A stretch of DNA of 20,850 nucleotides from Ruminococcaceae bacterium UBA3818 (GTDB taxonomy: Bacteria > Bacillota > Clostridia > Oscillospirales > Ruminococcaceae). Below the pieces are notes generated by a model, which did not search any database, was not told the DNA's origin, and saw only the letters and a list, made by a program, of their open reading frames with translations. The translations under genes were made by a program, and so were the position numbers. The DNA lies in the NCBI GenBank assembly GCA_002369315.1, contig DFDW01000007.1:7231-28080 (forward strand), in the 5' to 3' direction. Below, piece by piece: positions 14,204-20,460 of the stretch (the stretch's first letter is position 1; each line of letters begins with the position of its first letter).

Positions 14204-14617
14204 CTATTCCGACAAAAGAATTTTTTTCGCCTTGCTGATCAGATTTTTGTCATTGCGGAATGTGACCCAGGTATGGGCCTGTTCCAGAGGAATCCATCGG
14301 GTCTCGCCGATTTCCTCTTCCTGGCGGACAACGTGGTCGTTTCGGGCGTGACCCAGAAAATAGACCACCTGTTTTTTTACGTTGGGCTTGGGGTAATATT
14401 CAACGCTTTGGCGGAAATCCCCCTCCAGGTCGATGTCCAGTCCGGTTTCCTCTTTTACCTCCCGCAGGGCAGTCTGCACTTCGGTTTCCCCTTCTTCCAT
14501 GTGGCCTTTTGGGAAAGACCAGTGGGTGCCATGCCGGTGTTTGATGAATAAAAGCTCTTTCTGGCCGTTTGGTGTAACGCGGTAGACCAGCGCTCCGCAG
14601 GATTTTTCCCGTTTCAC
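14204..14617 (-). CDS. Nudix hydrolase (diadenosine polyphosphate hydrolase-like)
   Basis: A 137-aa protein with a perfect Nudix box from Gly38 to Leu60 (GHMEEGETEVQTALREVKEE, then TGL). The N-terminus CGALVYR and the block HWSFPKGH resemble Ap4A hydrolase-type Nudix enzymes, which cut nucleoside-diphosphate-linked compounds; the actual substrate is not known. It starts at GTG 14617. The ribosome site is part of AGGAGGTCCTCCT (14618-14630), which can fold on itself and may limit initiation. First gene of the operon with trkH and GNAT. Confidence 0.92.
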   Translation of the reverse strand: MKREKSCGALVYRVTPNGQKELLFIKHRHGTHWSFPKGHMEEGETEVQTALREVKEETGLDIDLEGDFRQSVEYYPKPNVKKQVVYFLGHARNDHVVRQEEEIGETRWIPLEQAHTWVTFRNDKNLISKAKKILLSE

Positions 14618-14784
14618 AGGAGGACCTCCTTTTTTCTCTTTGTTGCGCCTGCTGTAAGCGAAAGCAATGAGATTCCGGTAAATGCAGCATACAGAAATTA
14701 ATATAGCATATTTTATTGAGAAAAGGAAGAGAAAAGGAACAAATGATGTTTTTGAAAGATGATTTCGCGCAAAAGGGAGAAATG

Positions 14785-14793
14785 TGGTATAAT
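14785..14793 (+). promoter_or_regulatory. Extended -10 promoter of the CPBP-tadA unit
   Basis: TGG-TATAAT (TGn motif plus perfect -10) at 14785-14793 with no clear -35. Transcription would start near 14800 and include a leader of about 100 bases before the CPBP start codon. Confidence 0.65.
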
Positions 14794-14816
14794 CCTTTTA
14801 TACTACGAAGGAAAAC

Positions 14817-14880
14817 CGGGGATGTTTGCGCGCCTTGCCCACTTTTGATTTGGAAAGTGTTATCGCTTAGGCAATCCCCG
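14817..14880 (+). ncRNA. Structured 5' leader of the CPBP protease gene
   Basis: Three nested helices can stack: CGGGGAT (14817-14823) with ATCCCCG (14874-14880), GCCT (14832-14835) with AGGC (14869-14872), and CACTTT (14840-14845) with AAAGTG (14854-14859). Asymmetric internal loops lie between them. The element ends 13 bases before AAGGAGG. I do not recognise it as a named riboswitch class, and it is not a terminator. It could be a regulatory leader. Confidence 0.4.
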
Positions 14881-14906
14881 CGATTGGATAAAGGAGGAAC
14901 AGATTT

Positions 14907-15947
14907 ATGCAGCCATATCAGAATATTCCACCTGCGGACGGTCAGCAGACCGGATTTCCTCCGCCGGTGTCCCGGGCCCAGCCAAATCCGGCCTATACGC
15001 GGGAAAAGCGGCGCTTGCGCCAATCCGCCAATTTTTTTGGCATCTCGGTGATCCTGTATTTCGCAGTGAATATCGGCGCCGGCGTTCTGCTGAACTTTTT
15101 GCTCCAGCTGATGTACCAGTTTACCGGGCGGCAGCCGTTCGGCAATTCGGAGGTGTCCTACTACCTGTTGAACATGGGCGTTTACCTGCTGTCGTTTACG
15201 ATTGCTTTTGGCGCATATCTGCTTTTGGTGAGAATGCCGCTGCGGGTCGCCATGCCGTTTCGCCCGGTTCGGGCCGGAACCGTGCTGCTGAGCATTCCCG
15301 CCACCTTTGCTTTGTCGATAGCCGGCTCGATTTTGACCTCCCTTTTGTCTGTGCTGTTCTCAGTTACCGGATATCAGCCGGTGACAAATGATGTTGCCAC
15401 GCCGGTAACGCCGGCGGGACTGGTGCTGTATTTTATCCTGTTGGCGGTGTTGCCGGCGGTTGTTGAGGAGATTGCGTTCCGTGGTATCCTCATGCAGTCG
15501 CTGCGCCGTTTTGGGGATGGGTTTGCGCTGTTGGTTTCGTCACTGCTGTTTGGCATGTTCCATCTGAATATGGTGCAGGCTCCTTACGCGTTTTTGCTGG
15601 GCCTGTGGTTTGGCTACCTGGTACTGCGCACCGGTTCGCTGCGGATTTCCATGATACTGCACGCCTGCATCAATTTCTCTGCGGGGGTCATGAGCATCCT
15701 GATGAAGGGGATGGGAGAAGAAACGCTGGTTATGGTAAATATGGTGTACATCGTGTTTTGGATTAGCACCGGTGTGGCGGCAATGCTGTTTTTGGCGCTG
15801 CGCGCCCACGGCCCGCTTCGGCTTTACCCAGCTCAAACATGGATGCGTACCGGGCGGAAATTGGTGGTATTCTTTACATCGGTGGCGATGATTTTTGCGC
15901 TGTTGGCGATTTTGTTCTTTACACTGCGCAACTTTGTGAGGGTGTAG
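14907..15947 (+). CDS. CPBP-family intramembrane metalloprotease
   Basis: A 346-aa membrane protein. Residues 1-40 are a Pro/Gln-rich cytoplasmic tail, followed by about eight transmembrane helices. The protease motifs are EEIAFRG (EExxxR), FGMFHLN (FxxxH) and the His/Asn pair in ILHACIN, as in the CAAX protease and bacteriocin-processing (Abi, Rce1-like) family. These enzymes cut membrane-bound substrates; the target here is unknown. AAGGAGG precedes the ATG at 14907. The tadA start lies one base after its stop, so the two are translationally coupled, though functionally unrelated. Confidence 0.92.
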   Translation: MQPYQNIPPADGQQTGFPPPVSRAQPNPAYTREKRRLRQSANFFGISVILYFAVNIGAGVLLNFLLQLMYQFTGRQPFGNSEVSYYLLNMGVYLLSFTIAFGAYLLLVRMPLRVAMPFRPVRAGTVLLSIPATFALSIAGSILTSLLSVLFSVTGYQPVTNDVATPVTPAGLVLYFILLAVLPAVVEEIAFRGILMQSLRRFGDGFALLVSSLLFGMFHLNMVQAPYAFLLGLWFGYLVLRTGSLRISMILHACINFSAGVMSILMKGMGEETLVMVNMVYIVFWISTGVAAMLFLALRAHGPLRLYPAQTWMRTGRKLVVFFTSVAMIFALLAILFFTLRNFVRV

Positions 15948-15948
15948 C

Positions 15949-16410
15949 ATGCGAGAGGAAACCATGCACGAAAGATATATGCGGATGGCGTTGGAAGAGG
16001 CTGAAAAAGCCGGCCGCTTAGGCGAGATTCCCGTGGGAGCGGTAGTGGTCCGGCAGGGGGAAGTGCTGGGCCGCGGGCATAATCTGCGCCAGACCGGACA
16101 CAGCGCTTTGGCGCACGCGGAGGTGCTGGCCATTGAGGAAGCCTGCCGTCTTACCGGCGACTGGCGGTTGGATGGGTGCGATTTGTATGTGACGCTGGAA
16201 CCCTGCGCCATGTGCGCGGGCGCCGTGCTCAACAGCCGGATCAGCCGGGTATTTTACGGTGCATCCGATCCGCGGGAAGGCGCGGTCTGCGGCATGCTGC
16301 GCCTGTTTGACCTGCCGTATGGCAGCCGGCCCGACTATGAGGGAGGAGTGCTGGCAGAGGAATGCGCCGAACTGCTGTCGGCTTTTTTTTCACGGCAGAG
16401 GATGCGATAA
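15949..16410 (+). CDS. tadA: tRNA-specific adenosine-34 deaminase
   Basis: Converts A34 to inosine in the anticodon of tRNA-Arg(ACG), allowing decoding of several Arg codons; cytosolic zinc enzyme. The 153-aa length is normal. HAE (residues 56-58) holds the zinc His and the catalytic Glu, and PCAMC (85-89) the two zinc cysteines. The start is either ATG 15949, one base after the CPBP stop, or the ATG at 15964, which has AGAGGA upstream; the coupled first ATG is given. Confidence 0.95.
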   Translation: MREETMHERYMRMALEEAEKAGRLGEIPVGAVVVRQGEVLGRGHNLRQTGHSALAHAEVLAIEEACRLTGDWRLDGCDLYVTLEPCAMCAGAVLNSRISRVFYGASDPREGAVCGMLRLFDLPYGSRPDYEGGVLAEECAELLSAFFSRQRMR

Positions 16411-16545
16411 AAGAAACAAATCCCTATTTTTTATAGAATTGGAACGGGTTTTGTGACAAAGAGAAAAGAATGGAAAAGATCCTTCCTTTTTCTGCTGAAA
16501 AAGCGACGGTTGTTCATAATTTGTTCACCATTTTAGGGCCTTCTA

Positions 16546-16554
16546 TGATATAAT
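16546..16554 (+). promoter_or_regulatory. Extended -10 promoter of a candidate small RNA
   Basis: TGA-TATAAT (TGn plus perfect -10). A TTGTTC at 16521 is too far for a normal -35. The expected start is near 16561. Confidence 0.55.
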
Positions 16555-16560
16555 AAATGA

Positions 16561-16660
16561 CAGGAAACTGTATTGTACTGTTTCCGGTCAATCCCCCCTC
16601 CTTTATCATCATTTCTTCTTTTTTTATTTGCCCGCAGGCCCGTTGCCTGCGATTTTTTTT
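16561..16660 (+). ncRNA. Candidate trans-acting small RNA with C-rich anti-SD segment
   Basis: About 100 bases between an extended -10 promoter and an intrinsic terminator. A 5' hairpin has stem GGAAAC (16563-16568) / GTTTCC (16580-16585). It is followed by an unpaired pyrimidine-rich stretch with TCCCCCCTCCTTT (16592-16604), the reverse complement of a strong ribosome binding site. CGCAGGC (16633-16639) / GCCTGCG (16645-16651) then gives the terminator, followed by A and eight T. Firmicutes regulatory RNAs use such C-rich loops to block translation. No open frame with a ribosome site is inside on the plus strand. Not the SRP RNA, whose conserved GGAAG-type tetraloop region is absent. Confidence 0.55.
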
Positions 16661-16699
16661 GCCTGAAATTCCACGTTCTCCACGGGGTTTTCCACACAT

Positions 16700-16736
16700 A
16701 AAAGGCTGTTTTTGTGGGAAAAAACAGCCTTTTTTC
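16700..16736. terminator. Second intrinsic terminator downstream of the small RNA
   Basis: A 14-bp stem AAAAGGCTGTTTTT (16700-16713) with its complement ending at 16733, followed by more T. It backs up the terminator at 16633-16660 or serves leftward transcripts. Confidence 0.8.
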
Positions 16737-16851
16737 GATTTTTATGACGATTTGCGTGGAAAAATCTTCTGATGAGAGGATAAAATGGTTGAAATATTTG
16801 TGGAAAGAGTGGAAATGCAGAATTATTTGCTCAAGTATTACGAATTGTAGA

Positions 16852-16887
16852 AAAACCGCCTTTTTCCATTGGAAAATAGGCGGTTTT
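16852..16887 (-). terminator. Terminator of the prmA-rsmE operon
   Basis: AAAACCGCCT (16852-16861) pairs with AGGCGGTTTT (16878-16887), and the stem continues with TTTTCC/GGAAAA, leaving a 3-base loop and a single bulge. Read leftward a T run follows. It lies 12 bases past the stop of the PilN-like gene. Confidence 0.85.
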
Positions 16888-16899
16888 GAATCGATATGA

Positions 16900-17400
16900 T
16901 CAAAAATAACAGCAAAATTCACCGGAGAACGCGGAAGAAGATTGAGAATCCGGATAGAAAAAAACAGTCGAATATTGTTCACAATTTTGTAAATATTCCA
17001 GGAGGGTTTTCAACTGCTGCGGCGAATCGGTGGAAACAGAAAAACTGACGGCGTGATGGGAAAACCGGATTTTTTCAATTTGGACGTTGTGCGGCAGATG
17101 CTGGATCAGACCCCATAAACCGCGGAGATCGTAATTTGGCAAAAAGTCAAAAGCGATAGCGCTGTCCAAAAAGGCGATGGAATAATCATAGATGATTCGG
17201 TAGGTTTTTTTCTCAAACAAAAGCTGGTTGGCGGAACGGATCTCCTCGCCTGTCTGCAAAAGGATCTGTTTGGCTTTGGGGCCGCTTTGACTGTCAAGCA
17301 GGGTGTTCGCACAAAAGCTGCCGCCCCAAAGCAGCGCCAGCGCCAGAAGCGGCGGAAGCAGAATCCGCAGATAAAACGGAAGTTTTCTTTTTTGAACCAC
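16900..17400 (-). CDS. Membrane-anchored protein with PilN-like periplasmic/extracellular domain
   Basis: A 166-aa protein with a short basic N-terminus, one transmembrane helix (about residues 10-30) and an extracytoplasmic part. The segment LPHNVQIEKIRF...VSFSVSTDSPQQLKTLLEYL...STVFFYPDSQ follows the alternating strand-helix pattern of PilN-type type IV pilus assembly proteins, which suggests a ferredoxin-like fold (inference). No other pilus gene is near. GTG start at 17400 with AAGGAGGGG upstream. It is 40 bases after rsmE on the same strand and probably the last gene of that operon. Function unknown. Confidence 0.7.
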   Translation of the reverse strand: MVQKRKLPFYLRILLPPLLALALLWGGSFCANTLLDSQSGPKAKQILLQTGEEIRSANQLLFEKKTYRIIYDYSIAFLDSAIAFDFLPNYDLRGLWGLIQHLPHNVQIEKIRFSHHAVSFSVSTDSPQQLKTLLEYLQNCEQYSTVFFYPDSQSSSAFSGEFCCYF

Positions 17401-17440
17401 CCAAAGCCCCTCCTTTCCGCCGCTTACCCAACGGCGCTTT

Positions 17441-18163
17441 TTAAAAGTTGCCGGTCTCGTATAAAATAGCGGACAGAGCGGCTAACGGCGCTGTTTCACA
17501 CCGCAGGATCCGGCTGCCCAAACTGGCGCAGACAGCGCCGGCGTCCTGGACCAGGCGCGCTTCTTCCGGGGAAAATCCCCCTTCGGCGCCGATGAAAATC
17601 CCAATCTGCCCGGCGTGGGAGCGCAAGGCCTCTTTGAGAGGCAGGCCACCCTTTTCATAGAAGAACAGCCCTTTTTCCATCCGGCCGAGCATCTGGGCCG
17701 CTTCGGGAAAGCGAACCAGCGGGCGCACGGCAGGGATGTGGCCGCGGCCGCACTGCTTGGCGGCTTCCACCGCGATTTTCTGCCAGCGTGCCAGCTTTTT
17801 ATCCATGGATTTTTCGTCCGGGCGGGAAATACACCGCTCGGTGAGAACCGGAACGACCTCACTCACGCCCAATTCCACTGCTTTTTGCAGGATCCACTCC
17901 ATCTTATCCCCTTTGGGCAGCGCCTGGAACAGACGAATGAAAACGGTCGGTTCCGTTTGGGAGGGCTGACGGGAAAGAATTTCCACCGTGGCGGTCGTCC
18001 CGTCGGCCTGCCGAAGGATCCCGTTGTAGTCGGTGCCGGCCCCGTCGCAAAGGATGAGCGTTTCGCCGATGGCCATGCGCAGCGAGCGGCAGATATGCCT
18101 GGCGTCCTCTCCGCTGAGGGTGACAAAATCTCCGGCAGGCGGGTCGATGTAAAATCTGGGCAT
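17441..18163 (-). CDS. rsmE: 16S rRNA (uracil-1498-N3)-methyltransferase
   Basis: Methylates N3 of U1498 in 16S rRNA within the 30S subunit. The 240-aa SPOUT enzyme has an N-terminal PUA-like domain (PRFYIDPP, HICRSLRM) and a C-terminal knotted domain with FIGAEGGFSPEE and LGSRILRCETAPLAAL, which bind S-adenosylmethionine. The ATG at 18163 has GGAGG about 10 bases upstream and matches the family start; the frame's upstream extension lies inside prmA. It begins four bases after the prmA stop. Confidence 0.96.
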   Translation of the reverse strand: MPRFYIDPPAGDFVTLSGEDARHICRSLRMAIGETLILCDGAGTDYNGILRQADGTTATVEILSRQPSQTEPTVFIRLFQALPKGDKMEWILQKAVELGVSEVVPVLTERCISRPDEKSMDKKLARWQKIAVEAAKQCGRGHIPAVRPLVRFPEAAQMLGRMEKGLFFYEKGGLPLKEALRSHAGQIGIFIGAEGGFSPEEARLVQDAGAVCASLGSRILRCETAPLAALSAILYETGNF

Positions 18164-18167
18164 AGCG

Positions 18168-19121
18168 TTATTCCTCCGCGAAGCGGCAGCGCAGCGCCAC
18201 CCATCCCGCTTCTTCCCGGCGGTCGATGATGCGCATGCCGCAGTCCCGAATGGTTTTTTCCACTTCCACCGACCGCTCATCGATAATGCCGGAGGCGAGG
18301 AAATACCCGTCGGGCTTCAAAAATTGCCGGATAGAGGGGCACAGCCGAATGATGACATCCGCTACGATGTTGGCGCAGATGACGTCGTATTGCCCGCTGA
18401 TCTTATCGGTCAGGTCTCCCTGCACAAAATGGGTGCGGTCTTCCACCCCATTGAGGGCGGCGTTTTCCCCGGCGATTTTGGCGGCCAGCTCGTCAATGTC
18501 TACCCCATCGGCATGGGAGGCGCCCAGCAGCACGCCGCAGACGGCGAGGATGCCGCTGCCGCAGCCAACGTCGAGCACAGTGCAGCCGGACGTGACCGAT
18601 TGCTCCAGAAGTTCCATGCAAAGGCGGGTGGTGGCATGGGTGCCGGTTCCGAAAGCCATGCCCGGGTCCAGCCGCAGGATGATATCGTCCGCCTGCTTTT
18701 TGTAATCCTCCCAGGAGGGGACGACGACCAAATGCTTGCCCACCCGAATCGGTTTATAATATTGTTTCCAGTTGTTTTCCCAATCTTCTTCCAAAAGGCT
18801 GCCGCAGGAGATTTCCAGGCGGCCCATGCGGCCCTCGGCATCGTCGGCTTTCAGTGTGCGCACCATGGCGGACACCGCCGCCAGTGTTTGGGCGCCTTGA
18901 GCATTTTTCGGCAAATAGACGATCACCCGGGTCTCTGCGTCCTTTAACGCCATCAGGCTGTCGTCCACATAGTCCCAATGGGGGGTTGTTTCCTCCAGGA
19001 ATGCCTCGAAATCCTGGGCATCCTCTACGGCGAAACCGTTGATTCCCAATTCCAGCAGCTTTCCGCACAAAAGCTCCACTCCTTCGGTGGAGGTGTAGAT
19101 GGAAGCCTCGGTCCACTCCAT
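18168..19121 (-). CDS. prmA: Ribosomal protein L11 methyltransferase
   Basis: Trimethylates ribosomal protein L11 with S-adenosylmethionine. The 317-aa protein has the substrate-binding N-terminal domain and a class I methyltransferase domain: DPGMAFGTGTHATT, the SAM loop LDVGCGSG (from residue 183), DIDE and ANIVADV. The ribosome site is weak (AAAGGCGG about 14 bases before ATG). It heads prmA-rsmE, a common pair in Firmicutes, behind a sigma-A promoter at 19159-19187. Confidence 0.96.
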   Translation of the reverse strand: MEWTEASIYTSTEGVELLCGKLLELGINGFAVEDAQDFEAFLEETTPHWDYVDDSLMALKDAETRVIVYLPKNAQGAQTLAAVSAMVRTLKADDAEGRMGRLEISCGSLLEEDWENNWKQYYKPIRVGKHLVVVPSWEDYKKQADDIILRLDPGMAFGTGTHATTRLCMELLEQSVTSGCTVLDVGCGSGILAVCGVLLGASHADGVDIDELAAKIAGENAALNGVEDRTHFVQGDLTDKISGQYDVICANIVADVIIRLCPSIRQFLKPDGYFLASGIIDERSVEVEKTIRDCGMRIIDRREEAGWVALRCRFAEE

Positions 19122-19158
19122 TTTCCAATACCGCCTTTCCTTTTTTACAGTACCTTTT

Positions 19159-19187
19159 ATTATACACAGAATCGCCGGCTGGGTAAA
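19159..19187 (-). promoter_or_regulatory. Sigma-A promoter of the prmA-rsmE operon
   Basis: On the minus strand TTTACC (19182-19187), a 17-base spacer and a perfect TATAAT (19159-19164). The start would be about 30 bases before the prmA ATG. Confidence 0.7.
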
Positions 19188-19254
19188 GGGGAGAATCTGG
19201 GGCGGATTGTGATGAGGAAAAAAGATGATAAAATGAAAAAAGGGAGGAATGCCA

Positions 19255-19530
19255 ATGCTTTCATTCGTAAATGACTATTCGCAGGGCGCCCACGAAGCGA
19301 TCCTCAACCGGCTGCTGCAGACCAATTCGGAGACGGTGCCAAACGGAACGTCTGGCCAAGAAAGTGGCGTTTGGTTTTTGGGAAACATTGGATGAAGACC
19401 ACACTGCGGTGCGTTTTGTCACCAGCTGGGCTACCCGCCCTCAGGAGGTGGAAGCGCTGCGGGAGATGCTGATGCAGGAAATGCAAAAAAGGCATAAACG
19501 CCAGCGCGCAAGCAAATGGATAAAGATGCT
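19255..19530 (+). pseudogene. Remnant of low-specificity L-threonine aldolase
   Basis: An intact ribosome site (GGGAGG) and ATG begin LSFVNDYSQGAHEAILNRL and QTNSE, the conserved N-terminus of threonine/aromatic aldolases. After about residue 28 the homology stops. In another frame, from about 19346, the sequence reads LAKKVAFGFWETLDEDHT and VRFVTSWATRPQEVEALREM, the typical C-terminus. Some 250-270 residues, including the PLP lysine region, are therefore missing, and the two ends are out of frame, so no enzyme can be made. In the N-terminal frame a stop follows within 20 codons of the junction. The family identification is from recognised end motifs. Confidence 0.8.
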
Positions 19531-19538
19531 ATTGGGCC

Positions 19539-19573
19539 AAGGCCTGCTGTCTGATTGGCAGCAGGCCTTTTTG
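19539..19573 (+). terminator. Intrinsic terminator after the aldolase remnant
   Basis: AAGGCCTGCTG (19539-19549) and CAGCAGGCCTT (19559-19569) form an 11-bp stem with a 9-base loop, followed by TTT-rich sequence. It is probably the original terminator of the aldolase gene. Confidence 0.85.
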
Positions 19574-19608
19574 CTTGGCTGGCTTTTTTCGCCCTTTTGG
19601 TTTTCCTC

Positions 19609-19637
19609 TTGCATTTGACGCTGGAAATGATTACAAT
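19609..19637 (+). promoter_or_regulatory. Probable sigma-A promoter of queT
   Basis: TTGCAT (19609-19614), a 17-base spacer and TACAAT (19632-19637). A start near 19644 would put a small hairpin (AGGCCG/CGGCCT, 19642-19657) at the 5' end of a 100-base leader that contains the riboswitch. Confidence 0.5.
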
Positions 19638-19688
19638 GAAAAGGCCGCGTTCGGCCTGGTTTTCAGATGCGCCGAAATCCACCCGGGG

Positions 19689-19732
19689 CAGTCAGTCGCA
19701 AGAACCTGACTATAAATAAAAACTACGAGAGG
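19689..19732 (+). promoter_or_regulatory. preQ1-I-type riboswitch
   Basis: The stem AGTCAG (19690-19695) / CTGACT (19706-19711) encloses the loop TCGCAAGAAC, followed by an A-rich tail (TAAATAAAAACTAC) that runs to the ribosome site AGAGG. Loop and flanking bases (UCGCA..AACC) closely follow the class I preQ1 aptamer of Thermoanaerobacter, including the C expected to pair with preQ1. Its position before queT, a queuosine-precursor transporter gene, supports the call. Overlap of the tail with the ribosome site suggests control of translation. Confidence 0.75.
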
Positions 19733-19742
19733 AAAAGAAAAT

Positions 19743-20267
19743 ATGAAACATTTAAACGGAAGAGCAATCGCCGTATCGGCGATGATCGCCGCCGTCTACA
19801 CCGCTGTGAGCCTGGCTTTGTCCTTGTTCTCGTTCGGCGTGGTGCAGATTCGGGTGGCGGAATGTCTGACCCTTTTGCCGGTGCTGTCCCCGTTGGGAAT
19901 TTACGGTGTTACGATCGGATGCCTGCTGACCAATATCGTAGGCGTCGCCATGGGGCTTACCATGCCGGTAGATATCCTGTTCGGTACGCTGGCAACCGCA
20001 ATCGCCGCGGTGCTGAGCTATCTTTTACGAAATGTGCGCATCAAGCGTTTGGCGATTCCCGCCGCTTTGCCGCCGATCCTCATCAACGGACTGATCATCG
20101 GCCTGGAACTGACCTGGTTGTCCGGCAGCTTTCAGTGGGATGTGTTTTGGACCTGTGCCGTTTCGGTAACGCTGGGACAAATCATTCCCTGCCTGGTATT
20201 AGGAGTGCTGCTGGTTTGGGTGCTGGAGAAAAAAGGGCTGGATCAGAAGCTCTTTGGAAAGCAATAG
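19743..20267 (+). CDS. queT: QueT-family queuosine precursor transporter
   Basis: A 174-aa membrane protein with five to six helices, the presumed substrate-specificity (S) component of an ECF-type transporter for preQ0/preQ1 or related queuosine precursors. Family features are AVYTAVSLALSLFSFGVVQI followed by RVAECLTLLPVLSP, and YGVTIGCLLTNI. AGAGG lies before the ATG at 19743. It is a single-gene unit under the preQ1-I-type riboswitch; no queuosine synthesis gene is adjacent, so salvage is likely. Confidence 0.92.
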   Translation: MKHLNGRAIAVSAMIAAVYTAVSLALSLFSFGVVQIRVAECLTLLPVLSPLGIYGVTIGCLLTNIVGVAMGLTMPVDILFGTLATAIAAVLSYLLRNVRIKRLAIPAALPPILINGLIIGLELTWLSGSFQWDVFWTCAVSVTLGQIIPCLVLGVLLVWVLEKKGLDQKLFGKQ

Positions 20268-20332
20268 GTCGCGCTGCCAAAAAACGGGTGGCTTCCCGAC
20301 AGGGGAGGGAGCAAGCGCGGTTAAAAGAAAAG

Positions 20333-20365
20333 AAAAAGGCTTTGGGTTTTCCCAAAGCCTTTTTT
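20333..20365. terminator. Bidirectional terminator between queT and the YjbQ-family gene
   Basis: A 14-bp stem AAAAAGGCTTTGGG (20333-20346) with 20351-20364, loop TTTT, and T tracts on both sides. Confidence 0.9.
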
Positions 20366-20460
20366 GATATCTGTAAAGAAGGCGAATCACAAAACAGGTT
20401 CATACAAAACAATATATACATAAAGTATACTATGGTATGTTTCTACGAATCGTTTTAGCT

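Noticed and set aside
16514..16604. 25-codon minus-strand frame with a TTG start preceded by AAGGAGGGGGGA
   Set aside because: The apparent ribosome site is just the complement of the C-rich segment of the candidate small RNA; no minus-strand promoter was seen and the terminator polarity favours the plus strand. Kept in mind as an alternative.
16688..16696. DnaA-box match TTTTCCACA
   Set aside because: A single perfect match with only degenerate neighbours in T-rich sequence, and no replication gene nearby, so chance is likely.
16714..16899. 61-codon plus-strand frame after the small-RNA terminators
   Set aside because: No ribosome site, starts in a terminator hairpin and ends within the terminator of the converging operon.
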